39,386 nt of DNA from Alphaproteobacteria bacterium (GCA_009380075.1 WHSO01000028.1:1-39386); one strand, 5' to 3'. Counted from the stretch's first letter, positions 8,974 to 18,574 are shown. Made by a program: numbers and translations. The notes: a model not told the origin generated them from the letters alone.

Positions 8974-11162
8974 ATGCCCCAGCACGATGCCAGCACCCTC
9001 CTGCGTCCCCGCAATATCGTCCTCGTCGGGGCGTCGGACCGGCCGCGCCACTGGTCGGGCCGGGTGTTCGAGAACCTGCGCCGCTTCGGCTTCAAGGGTG
9101 GCGTCTACCCCGTCAATCCGAAGCGCAACGACATCTGGGGTGTGCCCTGCTATCCGTCGGTCCGCGAGCTGCCCGAGGCGCCGGACCATGTCGTCTCCTT
9201 CCTGCCGGCGGACCTCGTGTTCGGGCTTATGGAGGAGTCGGCCCGTGCCGGGGCGCGTTCGGCGCTGGTCTTCGCCGGCGGCTTCGGCGAAGGCGGCGAT
9301 CCCGCGGGCCGCGCCCGCGCGGCGCGGCTCGCCGCCATCGTGCGCGACACCGGCCTCGCGCTCTGCGGCCCAAACTGCCTCGGCAACGTCGCCGCGCCGT
9401 CCTGCGCTGTGACCCTGCCCGACGACGGCCTCGAAACCATCGAAGCGGGCCCCGTCGCAGTGATCGCCCAATCCGGCGGGCTGTGCGTGGCCTCAACCGC
9501 ATCCTTGCCGAGCGCGGGCTGATGCCCTCCTACCTCGTTTCCTGCGGCAACCAGGTGGGGCTTACTGCCGGCGATTACCTCCATTACATGGCCGGCGAGT
9601 CCCAGGTGCGCGCCGTGCTGCTCTACCTGGAACAGGTCGTCGGCCTCGACGGGTTCCTGGACGCTGCGCGCGCCGTCACGGCCGCCGGCAAGGCGGTGAT
9701 CGCGGTGAAGATCGGCGGTTCCGACGCGGGCCGCGCGGCGGCGCTCGCCCATACCGGTGCCCTCGCCGGCACCATCGAGGCCTTCGACGCCGTTGCCGGT
9801 GCTGCGGGCGTCGCCCGCATGGACTGCATCGAGGACGCTATCGAGGGCCTGGAATACACTGTCCGCGCCGGGCGCCCGGCAGGCGACGGCATCGCCGTCA
9901 TGACCAATTCCGGGGCGATGAAGAGCCTGGTATCGGAATCGGCGGCACGCGCGGGCGTGACCCTTGCGCAATTTGCCGACGCGACGCAAGCGCGTCTCAC
10001 GGCCGCCCTCGGCCCGGACGCGCCCCCCGGGAACCCCGTCGATACCAAGCTCACCATCCGCACCGAGACCTACACGGCCTGCCTCGACGCGCTCGCCGAT
10101 GACCCGGCGGTTGGCCTGATCCTGCTGGCGGAGGAACTGCCCCAGGTGCCCGGGATCGAGCGCAAGGAAGCCAACCTGAGGGGCATCGGAGGATGGACGC
10201 AGGCACGCACGAACCGGCCGCCCGTTGCCCTGTTCACGCCCGTCAACGTCAGCCCCAGCGCCCATGCGCAGTCGCTCCGCGCGGGCCTCCTGCATCTGCC
10301 CTATTTCGCCGAGCCCGACCGCGCCTTCCGCGTCATTAGGCGGTTGCAGGAGCAGGCGGCGCGCACGGCCCGCGCCGGAGACGCCATCGGCGCCGCCGAA
10401 CGGTCCACGCCGATGGACGGCGACATGGGCGCGGCGGAAACACTTTCGGAAGCCGAGTCCAAGAAATTCCTCGCACGCATCGGCATCGCTACGCCGCGCG
10501 AGGCCGTCGCCGCCGACGCCGAAGCCGCGGCACGGGCGGCGCGGGACATCGGCTTTCCGGTTGTCGTCAAGGGACTGTCGACGGCGTTGCCGCACAAGAC
10601 CGAAGCCGGGGCCATCGCCCTCGACCTCGGCGACGAGAACGCGGTTCGCGCCGCCTGTGCCCGCATCACAGCCAACGTCGCCACCTATCGACCGGGCCTC
10701 GCCCTCGACGGGTTTCTGGTCGCGGAACAGGTCGTGGGCGGCGCCGAGATGGCGCTGGGTTTGAGCGTCGATCCGGAAATGGGACCTGTCGTGATGTTCG
10801 GTTCCGGCGGGATACTGCTGGAGCTCTACAAGGACGTGGCTTTCGGCCGCGGCGGGCTCAACCGGGACGAGGCCGCGGCGATGATCGACGCGACCCGCGC
10901 CGGGCGGCTCATCGACGGCTGGCGCGGTGGGCCGGTTCTCGATCGCGAGGCAGTGATCGACGCCATCGTGTCCCTGGGTCGTCTCGCCGCCGAGGACCCG
11001 TCGGTGGAGGCGGTAGACGTCAACCCGCTGCTGGTATGGCCGAGAGGAAAGGGGGTCCTCGCCCTCGACGCCCTGGTCGTGCGTCGGGCCCGGAATCCCG
11101 CGGTTTCCGCCGCAGCGAGCCGCGAAACCCGCTCGGTTGCAGGGGTGAAACCGGAAGGGTAA
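8974..11162 (+). pseudogene. NDP-forming acyl-CoA synthetase (acetate-CoA ligase type), frameshifted
   Basis: The domain order is CoA-binding (LLRPRNIVLVGAS), succinyl-CoA-synthetase-like flavodoxin domain (GPVAVIAQSGG; AHTGALAG with the phospho-accepting His near residue 260), and a C-terminal ATP-grasp domain (FPVVVKGLS, HKTEAG, AVDVNPLLV). Such enzymes couple an acyl-CoA thioester to ADP/GDP phosphorylation. The gene is read in two frames: the first runs to about 9480 and the second resumes there as RGLNRILAERGL. One base appears to be missing near 9481-9486. Restoring it gives QSGGL-x-RGLNRIL and a protein of about 729 residues, which is normal for the family. Both halves look fully coding, so the defect is very recent or a sequencing error. 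Confidence 0.87.
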
Positions 11163-11258
11163 TATCGCCCCCGTCGGGGTATGGCGCACCCCACCCCGGT
11201 CCGGCTTACGCGGCCAACCCCATGAAAATCCGCGCAGAAAAGAATTCAGGAGAACGCC

Positions 11259-12491
11259 ATGCCCCACGATCTGCCCGATGACGACCGTCATATCCATTGG
11301 ACGGAACCCAAGGACAACAAGAAGAAGTCCGGCTTCGGCACCTTCGAGCGGCCCAAGCTGCCCTACGACCTGTGGATGGAATCCCAGGAAATCCCCATCT
11401 TCCGCAACTTGGGCGTGACGCGCTGCCAGGACCTGCCCCTGAAACCATGGGCTCTCTATGGAGGCAAGGGCACTTTCATCCAGCTCTGGGGTACGGAAGG
11501 GCTGTGGGGGTCCTTCGTGCTCGAGGTGCCGGGCGCCAGCGCAACCAACGCCGTGAAGCATGTCTATGAGCAGCAGTTCCTGGTGATCGAAGGTCGTGGC
11601 ACCACGGAAGTGTGGGAAGACGGCCTCGAATCCAAGAAGCACGTTTTCGAATGGCAGGCGGGCTCGATGTTCGCCATTCCCCTCAACGCCAAATACCGGC
11701 TGATCAATGCCTCGTCGCAGCCGGCCAAGCTGCTGGGCGGCAACCTTGCGCCCCAGGCGTTCAACACCTACCGCAACGCCGAGTTCATCTTCGGCTGCCC
11801 GTTCGCCTTCCGCGACCGCTTCAACCCCGACAACGCGGATTACTTCAAGCCGGTCGACGATATCTACGCCGATCCGGTCCGCGGTCTCGCCATGAAGCAG
11901 ACCAACATCCTGCCCGACGTCATCAATTGCGAGCTGCCGCTCGACAACCGGCGTTCGCCCGGCTACCGCCGGATCGAGCCGCACATGGCACGCCAGAACT
12001 TCTACCTCTGGATCGCCCAACACGAGACCGGGAGGTATTCCAAGGCCCACGCCCATGGCTCCGGCGCAATCCTGATCTGCCTCAAGGGCAAGGGCTATAC
12101 CTACACGTGGCCGTCGAGCGAAGGGCCGACGCCGTGGAAGGACGGCAAGGGCGACAAGGTCATGCGCCAGGACTACGAGCCCGTGGGCATGGTCACCGCC
12201 GCGCCGATGGGCGGTGACTGGTTCCATCAGCATTTCGGCGTATCGGCCGGTCCGTTGCGGCTGACCGCCTGGTTCGGCCCGGTCCATCCAGGCAAGAACG
12301 CCCGTTCCGGCGCGCCCGGCAGCAAGGAGATCGACTACGGCGCCATCGACCTGCGCGACGGCGGCACGGCGGTTCCCTACGACATCGAGGATCCGTACCT
12401 ACGCAAGGAGTTTGAGGAAACACTTGCGCAGGAAGGCGGCAAGTCCCGCATGGAGGATTCGCTCTATATGCCCCCTCGGGCCGCCGAGTAG
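11259..12491 (+). CDS. bicupin protein, putative dioxygenase-like
   Basis: This 410-residue protein has two cupin barrels. The N-terminal one (about 95-165) has KHVYEQQFLVIEGRG and GSMFAIPLNAKYRLIN. It lacks the usual His near the end of the second cupin motif, so metal binding there is doubtful. The C-terminal one (about 255-345) has KAHAHGSGAILICLKGKGY and GGDWFHQHFG with His residues in place. Gentisate-dioxygenase-like and isomerase-like bicupins have this layout, but no activity can be fixed. The Shine-Dalgarno AGGAGA is 7 bases before ATG 11259. It lies 96 bases after the acyl-CoA synthetase and 9 bases before the EutA-like gene, so co-transcription with the latter is very likely. Confidence 0.85.
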   Translation: MPHDLPDDDRHIHWTEPKDNKKKSGFGTFERPKLPYDLWMESQEIPIFRNLGVTRCQDLPLKPWALYGGKGTFIQLWGTEGLWGSFVLEVPGASATNAVKHVYEQQFLVIEGRGTTEVWEDGLESKKHVFEWQAGSMFAIPLNAKYRLINASSQPAKLLGGNLAPQAFNTYRNAEFIFGCPFAFRDRFNPDNADYFKPVDDIYADPVRGLAMKQTNILPDVINCELPLDNRRSPGYRRIEPHMARQNFYLWIAQHETGRYSKAHAHGSGAILICLKGKGYTYTWPSSEGPTPWKDGKGDKVMRQDYEPVGMVTAAPMGGDWFHQHFGVSAGPLRLTAWFGPVHPGKNARSGAPGSKEIDYGAIDLRDGGTAVPYDIEDPYLRKEFEETLAQEGGKSRMEDSLYMPPRAAE

Positions 12492-12500
12492 CCGGCGCCC

Positions 12501-13982
12501 ATGGCGGTACAGGAAATCCGCGCCTCGTTCACCAACGCGGCACGGCACATCGTCGACGAGGGCGAGTTCGATTTGACCAGCGTCGGCGTGGACATCGGTT
12601 CGTCCACGTCGCATCTGGTGTTTTCGCGCCTGCACATGGAGTGCATCGGCTCGCGCTACAAGATCGTCGAGCGCGAGATCCTGCACGAATCGGACATTCT
12701 TCTGACCCCTTACGTGGACGGCGAGGTGATCGATTCCGACGCGCTCGGCACGTTCATCGAGGCGAGCTACAAGAAGGCCAACCTCAAGCGCGACGCCATC
12801 GATACCGGAGCCCTGATTCTGACCGGGGTTGCCGTCCGCCGCAGCAACGCGCGCGCCATCGCCGACCTGTTCGCCGCCGAGGCGGGCAAGTTCGTCGCCG
12901 TCAGCGCAGGCGACGGGCTGGAGACCACCATGGCGGCCCACGGCTCCGGCGCCGTCGCCCTGAGCGCCGAAATCGGCGGCGTGGTGATGAACGTCGACAT
13001 CGGCGGCGGCACCTCCAAGATCGGTATCTGCGAGGATGGGAAGGTGCGTGACGTCACCGCGATGGACGTGGGCGCCCGGCTTCTCGCCATGGACGACGCC
13101 GGCCGGATCGTCCGCATCGAGGATGCGGGCCGCACCTTTGCTGAAGAAGCGGGCGTCGCCATCGACTTCGGCTTGACCCCGTCGGCCCGCGATCTCGACG
13201 CGATCGTCGCCCGCATGACCGCACGGCTGATGGAGGTGATCACGCTCAGGGACATGTCGTCCGACGCCATCGACCTCCTGCGCCTGCCGCCGCTGGCCTA
13301 TCGCGGCAAGGTGGACGCCATCACCTTTTCCGGCGGCGTATCGGAATTCATCTACGGCCGGGCGCAGGCGACGTTCGGCGACCTCGGCGCGCTGCTGGCG
13401 AAATCGATGCGCAGCGCCGTGGACGCCCTCGGCATCCCGGTGCGCGAGCCGGCGGCCACCATCCGCGCCACCGTGATAGGTGCCTCCCAGTACACGGTGC
13501 AGGTTTCCGGCAACACGATCTTCATCGAGCCGACCGCGGCGGTGCCCATCCGCAACGTGCCCGTGATCGCGCCCGAAATCGACTTTTCCGCCGATTCGAT
13601 CGACCCCGCGGCAGTCTCCGCCGCCATCGGCGCGTCGCTCAACCGCCTCGACCTGACCCACGCCGACCAGGCGGTGGCCGTGTCGTTCAAGTGGGGCGGC
13701 TCGGCGACGTTCCAGCGCCTCGACGGGTTCTGCACCGGGCTGCGCGAGGCCATGCGCGAGCACATCGCCAAGGGTCATCCGGTGATCATGGTCAACGACA
13801 GCGATATCGGTGGACTGCTGGGCCTGCACCTCACCGAGGAAATCAAGATCGAGGACGCCGTCATTTCCATCGACGGGATCGAGTTGAAGGAGTTCGACTA
13901 CATCGACATCGGCGAGCTGATCCCCTCCTCCGGGGCGGTGCCCGTCGTCATCAAATCGCTGGTGTTCCCGGCTTCGGCCTGA
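12501..13982 (+). CDS. eutA-like: EutA-like ASKHA protein (ethanolamine ammonia-lyase reactivating factor family)
   Basis: The 493-residue product carries two phosphate-binding signatures of the actin/Hsp70/sugar-kinase fold: VGVDIGSSTSH (about 28-37) and NVDIGGGTSKIG (about 164-175), and further on TFSGGVSEF and a long C-terminal EutA-type region. EutA uses ATP to expel damaged cobalamin from ethanolamine ammonia-lyase (EutBC). No EutB or EutC occurs in the window, and the flanking genes are a bicupin protein (9-base gap) and a UbiD-family decarboxylase (41-base gap). A role in reactivating or loading a cofactor enzyme of this local pathway is an inference. Confidence 0.85.
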   Translation: MAVQEIRASFTNAARHIVDEGEFDLTSVGVDIGSSTSHLVFSRLHMECIGSRYKIVEREILHESDILLTPYVDGEVIDSDALGTFIEASYKKANLKRDAIDTGALILTGVAVRRSNARAIADLFAAEAGKFVAVSAGDGLETTMAAHGSGAVALSAEIGGVVMNVDIGGGTSKIGICEDGKVRDVTAMDVGARLLAMDDAGRIVRIEDAGRTFAEEAGVAIDFGLTPSARDLDAIVARMTARLMEVITLRDMSSDAIDLLRLPPLAYRGKVDAITFSGGVSEFIYGRAQATFGDLGALLAKSMRSAVDALGIPVREPAATIRATVIGASQYTVQVSGNTIFIEPTAAVPIRNVPVIAPEIDFSADSIDPAAVSAAIGASLNRLDLTHADQAVAVSFKWGGSATFQRLDGFCTGLREAMREHIAKGHPVIMVNDSDIGGLLGLHLTEEIKIEDAVISIDGIELKEFDYIDIGELIPSSGAVPVVIKSLVFPASA

Positions 13983-14023
13983 CCGGACCCACGACGCACC
14001 GGCGGTCACCATCGGAGCACGCG

Positions 14024-15478
14024 ATGACCGTGACCGGAAAGAGCAATCGGCAGAGCGATCTGCGCGCCTTCATTGCCGAATTACGGGAACTGGGCGACCT
14101 GCGGGAAATATCCGGCGCCGACTGGAACCTCGAGATCGGCGCCATTACCGAGCTCCTCGGCGAGGAAGAAGGCCCGGCATTGCTGTTCGACGGCATCCGC
14201 GGCTATCCCAAGGGCTTCCGCGTCGTCTCCAACGTCTTCCGCACCCATGCCCGCGCCGCCGCGTCCCTCGGCCTGCCGCCGGACCTTTCCGGTGTCGCCC
14301 TGCTCAATGCCTGGCGCCAGCGGCTGCGCGACCTCGCACCGATGGCGCCCGTTGTGGTCAAGGATGGCCCGGTATTCGAGAACCGCGCCGCGGGCGACAC
14401 CGTGGACCTTGGCCTGTTTCCCGCCCCGGTCTGGCACGAGCATGACGGTGGACGCTACCTCGGTACCGGCTCGGCGGTTATCACCCGCGACCCCGACAGC
14501 GGCCGGATCAACATCGGCACCTACCGCTGCATGGTGCAAGGGCAGGACCGCATCAGCGTCAAGATGAACAAGGGCAAGCACGGCCGCCTCGCCATGGACC
14601 GCTACCACGCGCGCGGCGAGCCCTGCCCCGTCGCCATCAGTTTCGGCCACGCGACCTCCGTCTTCCTCGCCGCGCAACTGCCGCTCGCCCCCGGTGTCGA
14701 GGAGTACGGCATTGCCGGCTGGCTGCAGGGCTCGGCCGTCCAAGTTGTGGAGAGCCCGCTCCACGGCCTGCCGATCCCGGCCAGCGCGGAGATCGTGATC
14801 GAGGGCGAGGTGCCGCCGCCGCTGGACCGCGCGGCCCTGCCCAAGGAGGGCCCGTTCGGCGAGTGGCCGGGCTATTTCGCCGACACCACCACCGGCGAAG
14901 TGCCGCTGATGCACGTCAAGGCGGTCTACTGGCGCAACGACCCCATCATCCTCGGCGTGCCGCCCCTGAAGCCGCCCAACAACTACATTTCCGTGCCCCT
15001 CGGCGCGGCGCAGTTGTGGGACCAGCTCGAGGCCGCCGGCATCCCGGGCATCATGGGCGTCTGGGGGCACGTCTATGGCGGCCAGTCGGGCCCGTTCACG
15101 GTGGTTTCCATCCGCCAGTCCTACATGGGCCACGCCAAGCAGACGGCGCTTGCCGCGGCATCGGCGCGGGCCGGGGCCTACGGCGGCAAGTTCGTCGTCG
15201 TCGTCGATGACGACGTCGAGGCCTCCGACATCGACGACGTGATCTGGGCCCTCGCCACCCGCTGCAACCCGCGCGAGGGCGTCGACATCGTCAAGGGCGT
15301 GTGGACGTCTCCGGCCGACCCGGCAATCGCGCCCGAGGACCGGTCGCCCGAGGGCTACACCATGGACCGCGTCCTGATCGATGCCTGCCGCCCCTACCGC
15401 TGGCGCGACCAGTTCCCCGCGGTCAACGTGTTCTCCGACGCCTTCCGCGACAAGGTGCGCGACAAGTTCGGGCTCTGA
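14024..15478 (+). CDS. UbiD-family (prenylated-FMN) decarboxylase
   Basis: The product has 484 residues, normal for UbiD enzymes. Key motifs are NIGTYR (about 163-168, prFMN/metal contact), EYGIAGWLQGS, and PASAEIVIEGE with the acidic residues of the active site. UbiD enzymes reversibly decarboxylate alpha,beta-unsaturated or aromatic carboxylic acids with prenylated FMN. The cofactor maker UbiX is not in this window. ATG 14024 is chosen since the family-like N-terminus (SDLRAFIAELRELGDL) follows directly; the frame is open upstream across the end of the EutA-like gene, but that is a shadow. It is the last gene of the plus-strand set starting at 8974. The substrate is unknown, and ubiquinone synthesis is unlikely given the catabolic context. 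Confidence 0.92.
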   Translation: MTVTGKSNRQSDLRAFIAELRELGDLREISGADWNLEIGAITELLGEEEGPALLFDGIRGYPKGFRVVSNVFRTHARAAASLGLPPDLSGVALLNAWRQRLRDLAPMAPVVVKDGPVFENRAAGDTVDLGLFPAPVWHEHDGGRYLGTGSAVITRDPDSGRINIGTYRCMVQGQDRISVKMNKGKHGRLAMDRYHARGEPCPVAISFGHATSVFLAAQLPLAPGVEEYGIAGWLQGSAVQVVESPLHGLPIPASAEIVIEGEVPPPLDRAALPKEGPFGEWPGYFADTTTGEVPLMHVKAVYWRNDPIILGVPPLKPPNNYISVPLGAAQLWDQLEAAGIPGIMGVWGHVYGGQSGPFTVVSIRQSYMGHAKQTALAAASARAGAYGGKFVVVVDDDVEASDIDDVIWALATRCNPREGVDIVKGVWTSPADPAIAPEDRSPEGYTMDRVLIDACRPYRWRDQFPAVNVFSDAFRDKVRDKFGL

Positions 15479-15510
15479 CCGCGAGGGCCCAGGAAACGCG
15501 GTGCGACATG

Positions 15511-15539
15511 AAAAAGGCGCGGCCCCGGAGGACCGCGCC
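15511..15539 (-). terminator. rho-independent terminator of binding-protein gene copy 2
   Basis: On the minus strand, GGCGCGG / CCGCGCC pairs across a GC-rich loop (15516-15539) and is followed by TTTTT (15515-15511). It lies 30 bases past the stop of the minus-strand gene and may also stop the convergent ubiD transcript. Confidence 0.75.
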
Positions 15540-15568
15540 CGAACGCCGCTGTTGAAACGAGGCCCAGA

Positions 15569-16855
15569 TTATTTGTTGCACTCCATCTGGCCGGCGTGGC
15601 TTCCCTCGCCTTCCCACCAGATCTTGCAGGTCATGCCCGCCATGACGGCCTTCGCCTTGGCCGCCTTACCGTCGACCTTGAGCTTGGTGTAACCGCCGGT
15701 GATGCGCGCGGTCATCTTTTTGCCGCCCGATTCGAACTCGAAGCGCCCTTTCTTGAGCATCTTCGTAATCTTGCCCGAAACAGTCTGCCAGTTGACGGTG
15801 CGCAGCGGAGAGTTCGGATTTTCGAGAAGCTTCGAGTAGCGCTCATACAGGGGCGACGGCATTTTGGCGATCCGCTCCACCACCTTCTGGACCCAGGCGC
15901 CGTCCTGCGGGCTGAGCGATAGATGCAGTTTCTCCGCATCCCGGAGGTATTCGGGGCTTTTGTGGGCGTCAATGAAGCCCTTGCGCAGTGCCGCGACGCG
16001 ATCCGCGGGGATGCCCGGCGGTCCGGCGAACGGGCGCGCCAGGAAGAACGGCGTCTCAAGCAAGCCTATGAGATCCCGGTCCTCCTCCGACGTGGCCAGT
16101 TCGCGCGCGGTCGGAACGTCGGCCAGCTCCGGATGCCTCGTCTCGCGGGCGAATTGCATCAGGATGTTCACGGGACTTTCCTTGCCGAGCCATTCGCGGT
16201 GCGCCGTCTTGATCGACGCAAGGCCGGTCATGCGCCCATGCATCTCGCCGCGATCGACCGCCAGGTAAAGGGTGTTTCCGCCCGGGTAGCCGCGCACCAC
16301 CTGCAGCGGAATCTTCAGCGTTTCACGGAGGATGATGGGGACGTCGTGTCCGTCGGACCCGAAGGAGGTCGAAGCTATTTTTATATCGCCCTGGTGTCGG
16401 CGCAGCTCGTCGATCGACTTGATCCCGGTATCCTTGCGCACCACCAACAGGTAGGCCTCGTCGCTGTAGCTCGACGGCGTGCCGATCCAGGTCATCTTGA
16501 GCGGATCGTACTTTACCTGCTTGGTCTTGCCGGCAAAGGCGAGGATGGGGAGGCTGCGGGCGAAGGTGCCGAACACGGTGCCGTCCTTGGGCGCCTGGTT
16601 GTAGATGAAGTTTGCGGCAGTAACGCTGCCCGCACCTGCCATGTTCTGAACGATGGCCGACGGCTTGCCGGGCAGGTGCGGGCCGATGTGACGGGCGACC
16701 TGGCGCGCGTAGGTATCGTAACCACCGCCCGCCGCGAAACCGACAATGACCCTGATGGTCTTGCCTTCGAACAATTCCTTTGCGCCGGCGGACAACGGAG
16801 AAAGCACAATGGCAGCCGTGATCGCCGCCATACCGAAATGACGAAGCCTGTTCAT
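15569..16855 (-). CDS. Bug/TctC-type periplasmic binding protein with extra C-terminal domain (copy 2)
   Basis: The product has 428 residues and a signal peptide ending near AGA-KE (about residue 25). The receptor domain shows VGFAAGGGYDTYAR, IVQNMAGAGSV and KYDPLKMTWIGT. The last ~70 residues form the extra domain (GKITKMLKKGRFEFESGGKK ... GMTCKIWWEG ... MEC) with two conserved Cys. ATG 16855 follows GGAGG with 7-base spacing; the longer open frame to 17308 overlaps the terminator of the next gene and is rejected. A possible promoter (TGGTCA, 17 bases, TAGCAT) lies at 16924-16952 on this strand. Copies 2, 3 and 4 are close paralogs in tandem, each with its own terminator-like hairpin, so they are probably separate transcription units. 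Confidence 0.88.
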   Translation of the reverse strand: MNRLRHFGMAAITAAIVLSPLSAGAKELFEGKTIRVIVGFAAGGGYDTYARQVARHIGPHLPGKPSAIVQNMAGAGSVTAANFIYNQAPKDGTVFGTFARSLPILAFAGKTKQVKYDPLKMTWIGTPSSYSDEAYLLVVRKDTGIKSIDELRRHQGDIKIASTSFGSDGHDVPIILRETLKIPLQVVRGYPGGNTLYLAVDRGEMHGRMTGLASIKTAHREWLGKESPVNILMQFARETRHPELADVPTARELATSEEDRDLIGLLETPFFLARPFAGPPGIPADRVAALRKGFIDAHKSPEYLRDAEKLHLSLSPQDGAWVQKVVERIAKMPSPLYERYSKLLENPNSPLRTVNWQTVSGKITKMLKKGRFEFESGGKKMTARITGGYTKLKVDGKAAKAKAVMAGMTCKIWWEGEGSHAGQMECNK

Positions 16856-17030
16856 CTTTGCCTCCTTGGATAGCAGGACCGCCCGCCCGTCTTCGCGTCC
16901 GTGGGGTCCCAACCGATGCGCGGATGCTACCGCCGCCGCCGCGCCTTGACCATCATTTTGACGGGCCGTCGCGCCCGCTTCCCGCCGCCGGCCGACCCGG
17001 ACGGCCATGCCCGGCGTTGTCCCCAACGAG

Positions 17031-17060
17031 AAAAAGGCGCGGTCCCCGGGGGACCGCGCC
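17031..17060 (-). terminator. rho-independent terminator of binding-protein gene copy 3
   Basis: An 11-bp GC-rich stem (GGCGCGGTCCC / GGGACCGCGCC, 17036-17060) is followed on the minus strand by TTTTT (17035-17031), 25 bases beyond the stop of the gene. It is very similar to the terminator at 15511-15539, as expected if gene and terminator were duplicated together. Confidence 0.82.
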
Positions 17061-17085
17061 TCATACACTGATATGGCAGACCCGC

Positions 17086-18390
17086 CTACTTGGCACACTC
17101 CATCTGGCCGGCATAAGTGTTGTTGCCTTCCCACCAGATCTTGCAGTTCATGCCGGCCTTGACCGACTTGGTCTTGGCCTTCTTGCCGTCGACCTGGATC
17201 TTGGTGTAGCCATTGTTCATGCGGGACTTCATCGTCTTGCCGCCGGATTCGAACTCGAACCGGCCTTTCTTGGCGACCTTGGTGATCTTGCCCTCGACGA
17301 TCTTCCATTCCACCTGGCGCGGCGCCGACTTCGGGTTGGCCAGGATCTTGGCGTAGCGGTCGTAGAGCTCACGCGGCATCTTCGACATGCGCTCGACGAT
17401 CTTGGCGACACGCTCGCCGTCGAGCGGGCTCACGTCGATCTTCAGCTTGGTCGCTTCCTTGACGTAGCCGGGGTCCTTGTGGGCCGCCATGAAGGCCGCG
17501 CGTACGACCTTGGCATTGGCGGCCGGCACGTCCGGCGGCGCGGCAAAGGGACGCGCCAGGAAATAAGGCGCTTCCATCAGCTCGATCAGGTCGCGGTCGG
17601 CTTGCCGGCTCGCCAGCTCGCGGGCCGTCGGCACGTTGGGCAGGTCGGGATGCCGGGTGTCACGGGCGAACTGCATCAGGAAGTTCACCGGGCTGTCCTT
17701 GCCCAGCCACTCGGGATGGGCCGACTTGACCGAGGAATAGCCGACCATGCGGCCGTCCATCTCGCCGCGGTCGACCGCGAGGTAGAGGGTGGAACCGCCC
17801 GGATAGCCGTGGACGACCTGGATGTTCAGGCCGAGCGTGTCGCGCAGCACCAGGGGGACGTCATGGCCCGTCGACCCGAAGGACGTGGACGCGAACTTGA
17901 GCTCCTTTGGCAGCTTGCGCAGTTCGCCGACCGAAGACACGCCGCGGTCCTTGCGCACCGCCATCAGGTAGGCGTCGTCCTGGTAGCTCGACGACGTGCC
18001 GATCCAGGTCAGCTTCAGGGGATCGAAGCGGATGCCCTTGCCGCCGCCGGAAAAGGCGAGAACCGGCACGGTGCGCGAAAACGTGGCGAACTGGGTACCG
18101 TCCTTCGGCGCCTGATTGTAGATGTAGTTGACGGCCTGGACGGAACCCGCTCCCACCATGTTCTGGACGATGACGGTCGGCTTTCCGGGAAGATGGTTGT
18201 TGATGTAGCGCGCGAGCGAGCGCGCATAGATGTCGTACCCGCCGCCGGGTGCGTAACCGACGATAACGCGGAAGGTCTTGCCCTTGAAATTCACGTCCTG
18301 GGCCTGAACAGGGACCGTCAACCCAGCGTAGGCGCCGGCAGCGACGAGAGCCGCGGCAAGCGGACGCAGAATGTTTCCGTGCTTGGTCAT
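17086..18390 (-). CDS. Bug/TctC-type periplasmic binding protein with extra C-terminal domain (copy 3)
   Basis: This 434-residue protein has a signal peptide (cleavage near VQA-QD, about residue 31) and the TctC receptor motifs VGYAPGGGYDIYAR, VQNMVGAGSVQAVNYIYNQ and FDPLKLTWIGTSSSY. It ends with the extra domain GKITKVAKKGRFEFESGGK ... GMNCKIWWEG ... MEC. Start ATG 18390 has AAGGAGA upstream; the frame is open to 18861 but that stretch overlaps copy 4 and is a shadow. It should bind an organic anion in the periplasm, but no TctAB permease is present to receive it. Confidence 0.88.
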   Translation of the reverse strand: MTKHGNILRPLAAALVAAGAYAGLTVPVQAQDVNFKGKTFRVIVGYAPGGGYDIYARSLARYINNHLPGKPTVIVQNMVGAGSVQAVNYIYNQAPKDGTQFATFSRTVPVLAFSGGGKGIRFDPLKLTWIGTSSSYQDDAYLMAVRKDRGVSSVGELRKLPKELKFASTSFGSTGHDVPLVLRDTLGLNIQVVHGYPGGSTLYLAVDRGEMDGRMVGYSSVKSAHPEWLGKDSPVNFLMQFARDTRHPDLPNVPTARELASRQADRDLIELMEAPYFLARPFAAPPDVPAANAKVVRAAFMAAHKDPGYVKEATKLKIDVSPLDGERVAKIVERMSKMPRELYDRYAKILANPKSAPRQVEWKIVEGKITKVAKKGRFEFESGGKTMKSRMNNGYTKIQVDGKKAKTKSVKAGMNCKIWWEGNNTYAGQMECAK

Positions 18391-18524
18391 GAATCGTGTC
18401 TCCTTGACGTCTCCTCGGCCTCTCCTCGGAGCAGGCGGCCTCCTATTGATTTTGCTTTGGGCCGAATGATGAATTTTAACCCACGGTCGGGCCGAGGTGC
18501 AATCTGCCCTGGCCAGCAGACGCA

Positions 18525-18552
18525 GAACGCGGGCCCCTAAGGACCCGCGTTC
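18525..18552 (-). terminator. hairpin after binding-protein gene copy 4
   Basis: A perfect 9-bp stem (GAACGCGGG / CCCGCGTTC) with a 10-base loop lies 23 bases past the stop. There is no clear T tract on the minus strand, so termination may be weak or rho-assisted. Confidence 0.5.
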
Positions 18553-18574
18553 CGGCGCATCCCGTAACCGAAAT

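Noticed and set aside
9150-12287. 1045-residue open frame on the minus strand
   Set aside because: It is antisense to the acyl-CoA synthetase and bicupin genes, with the Arg/Gly/Ala-rich composition typical of shadows in GC-rich coding DNA.
16858-18540. 560-residue plus-strand frame and similar long plus-strand frames across the binding-protein genes
   Set aside because: Antisense shadows of the TctC-type genes; they repeat the same pattern opposite each paralog because the sense genes are similar.
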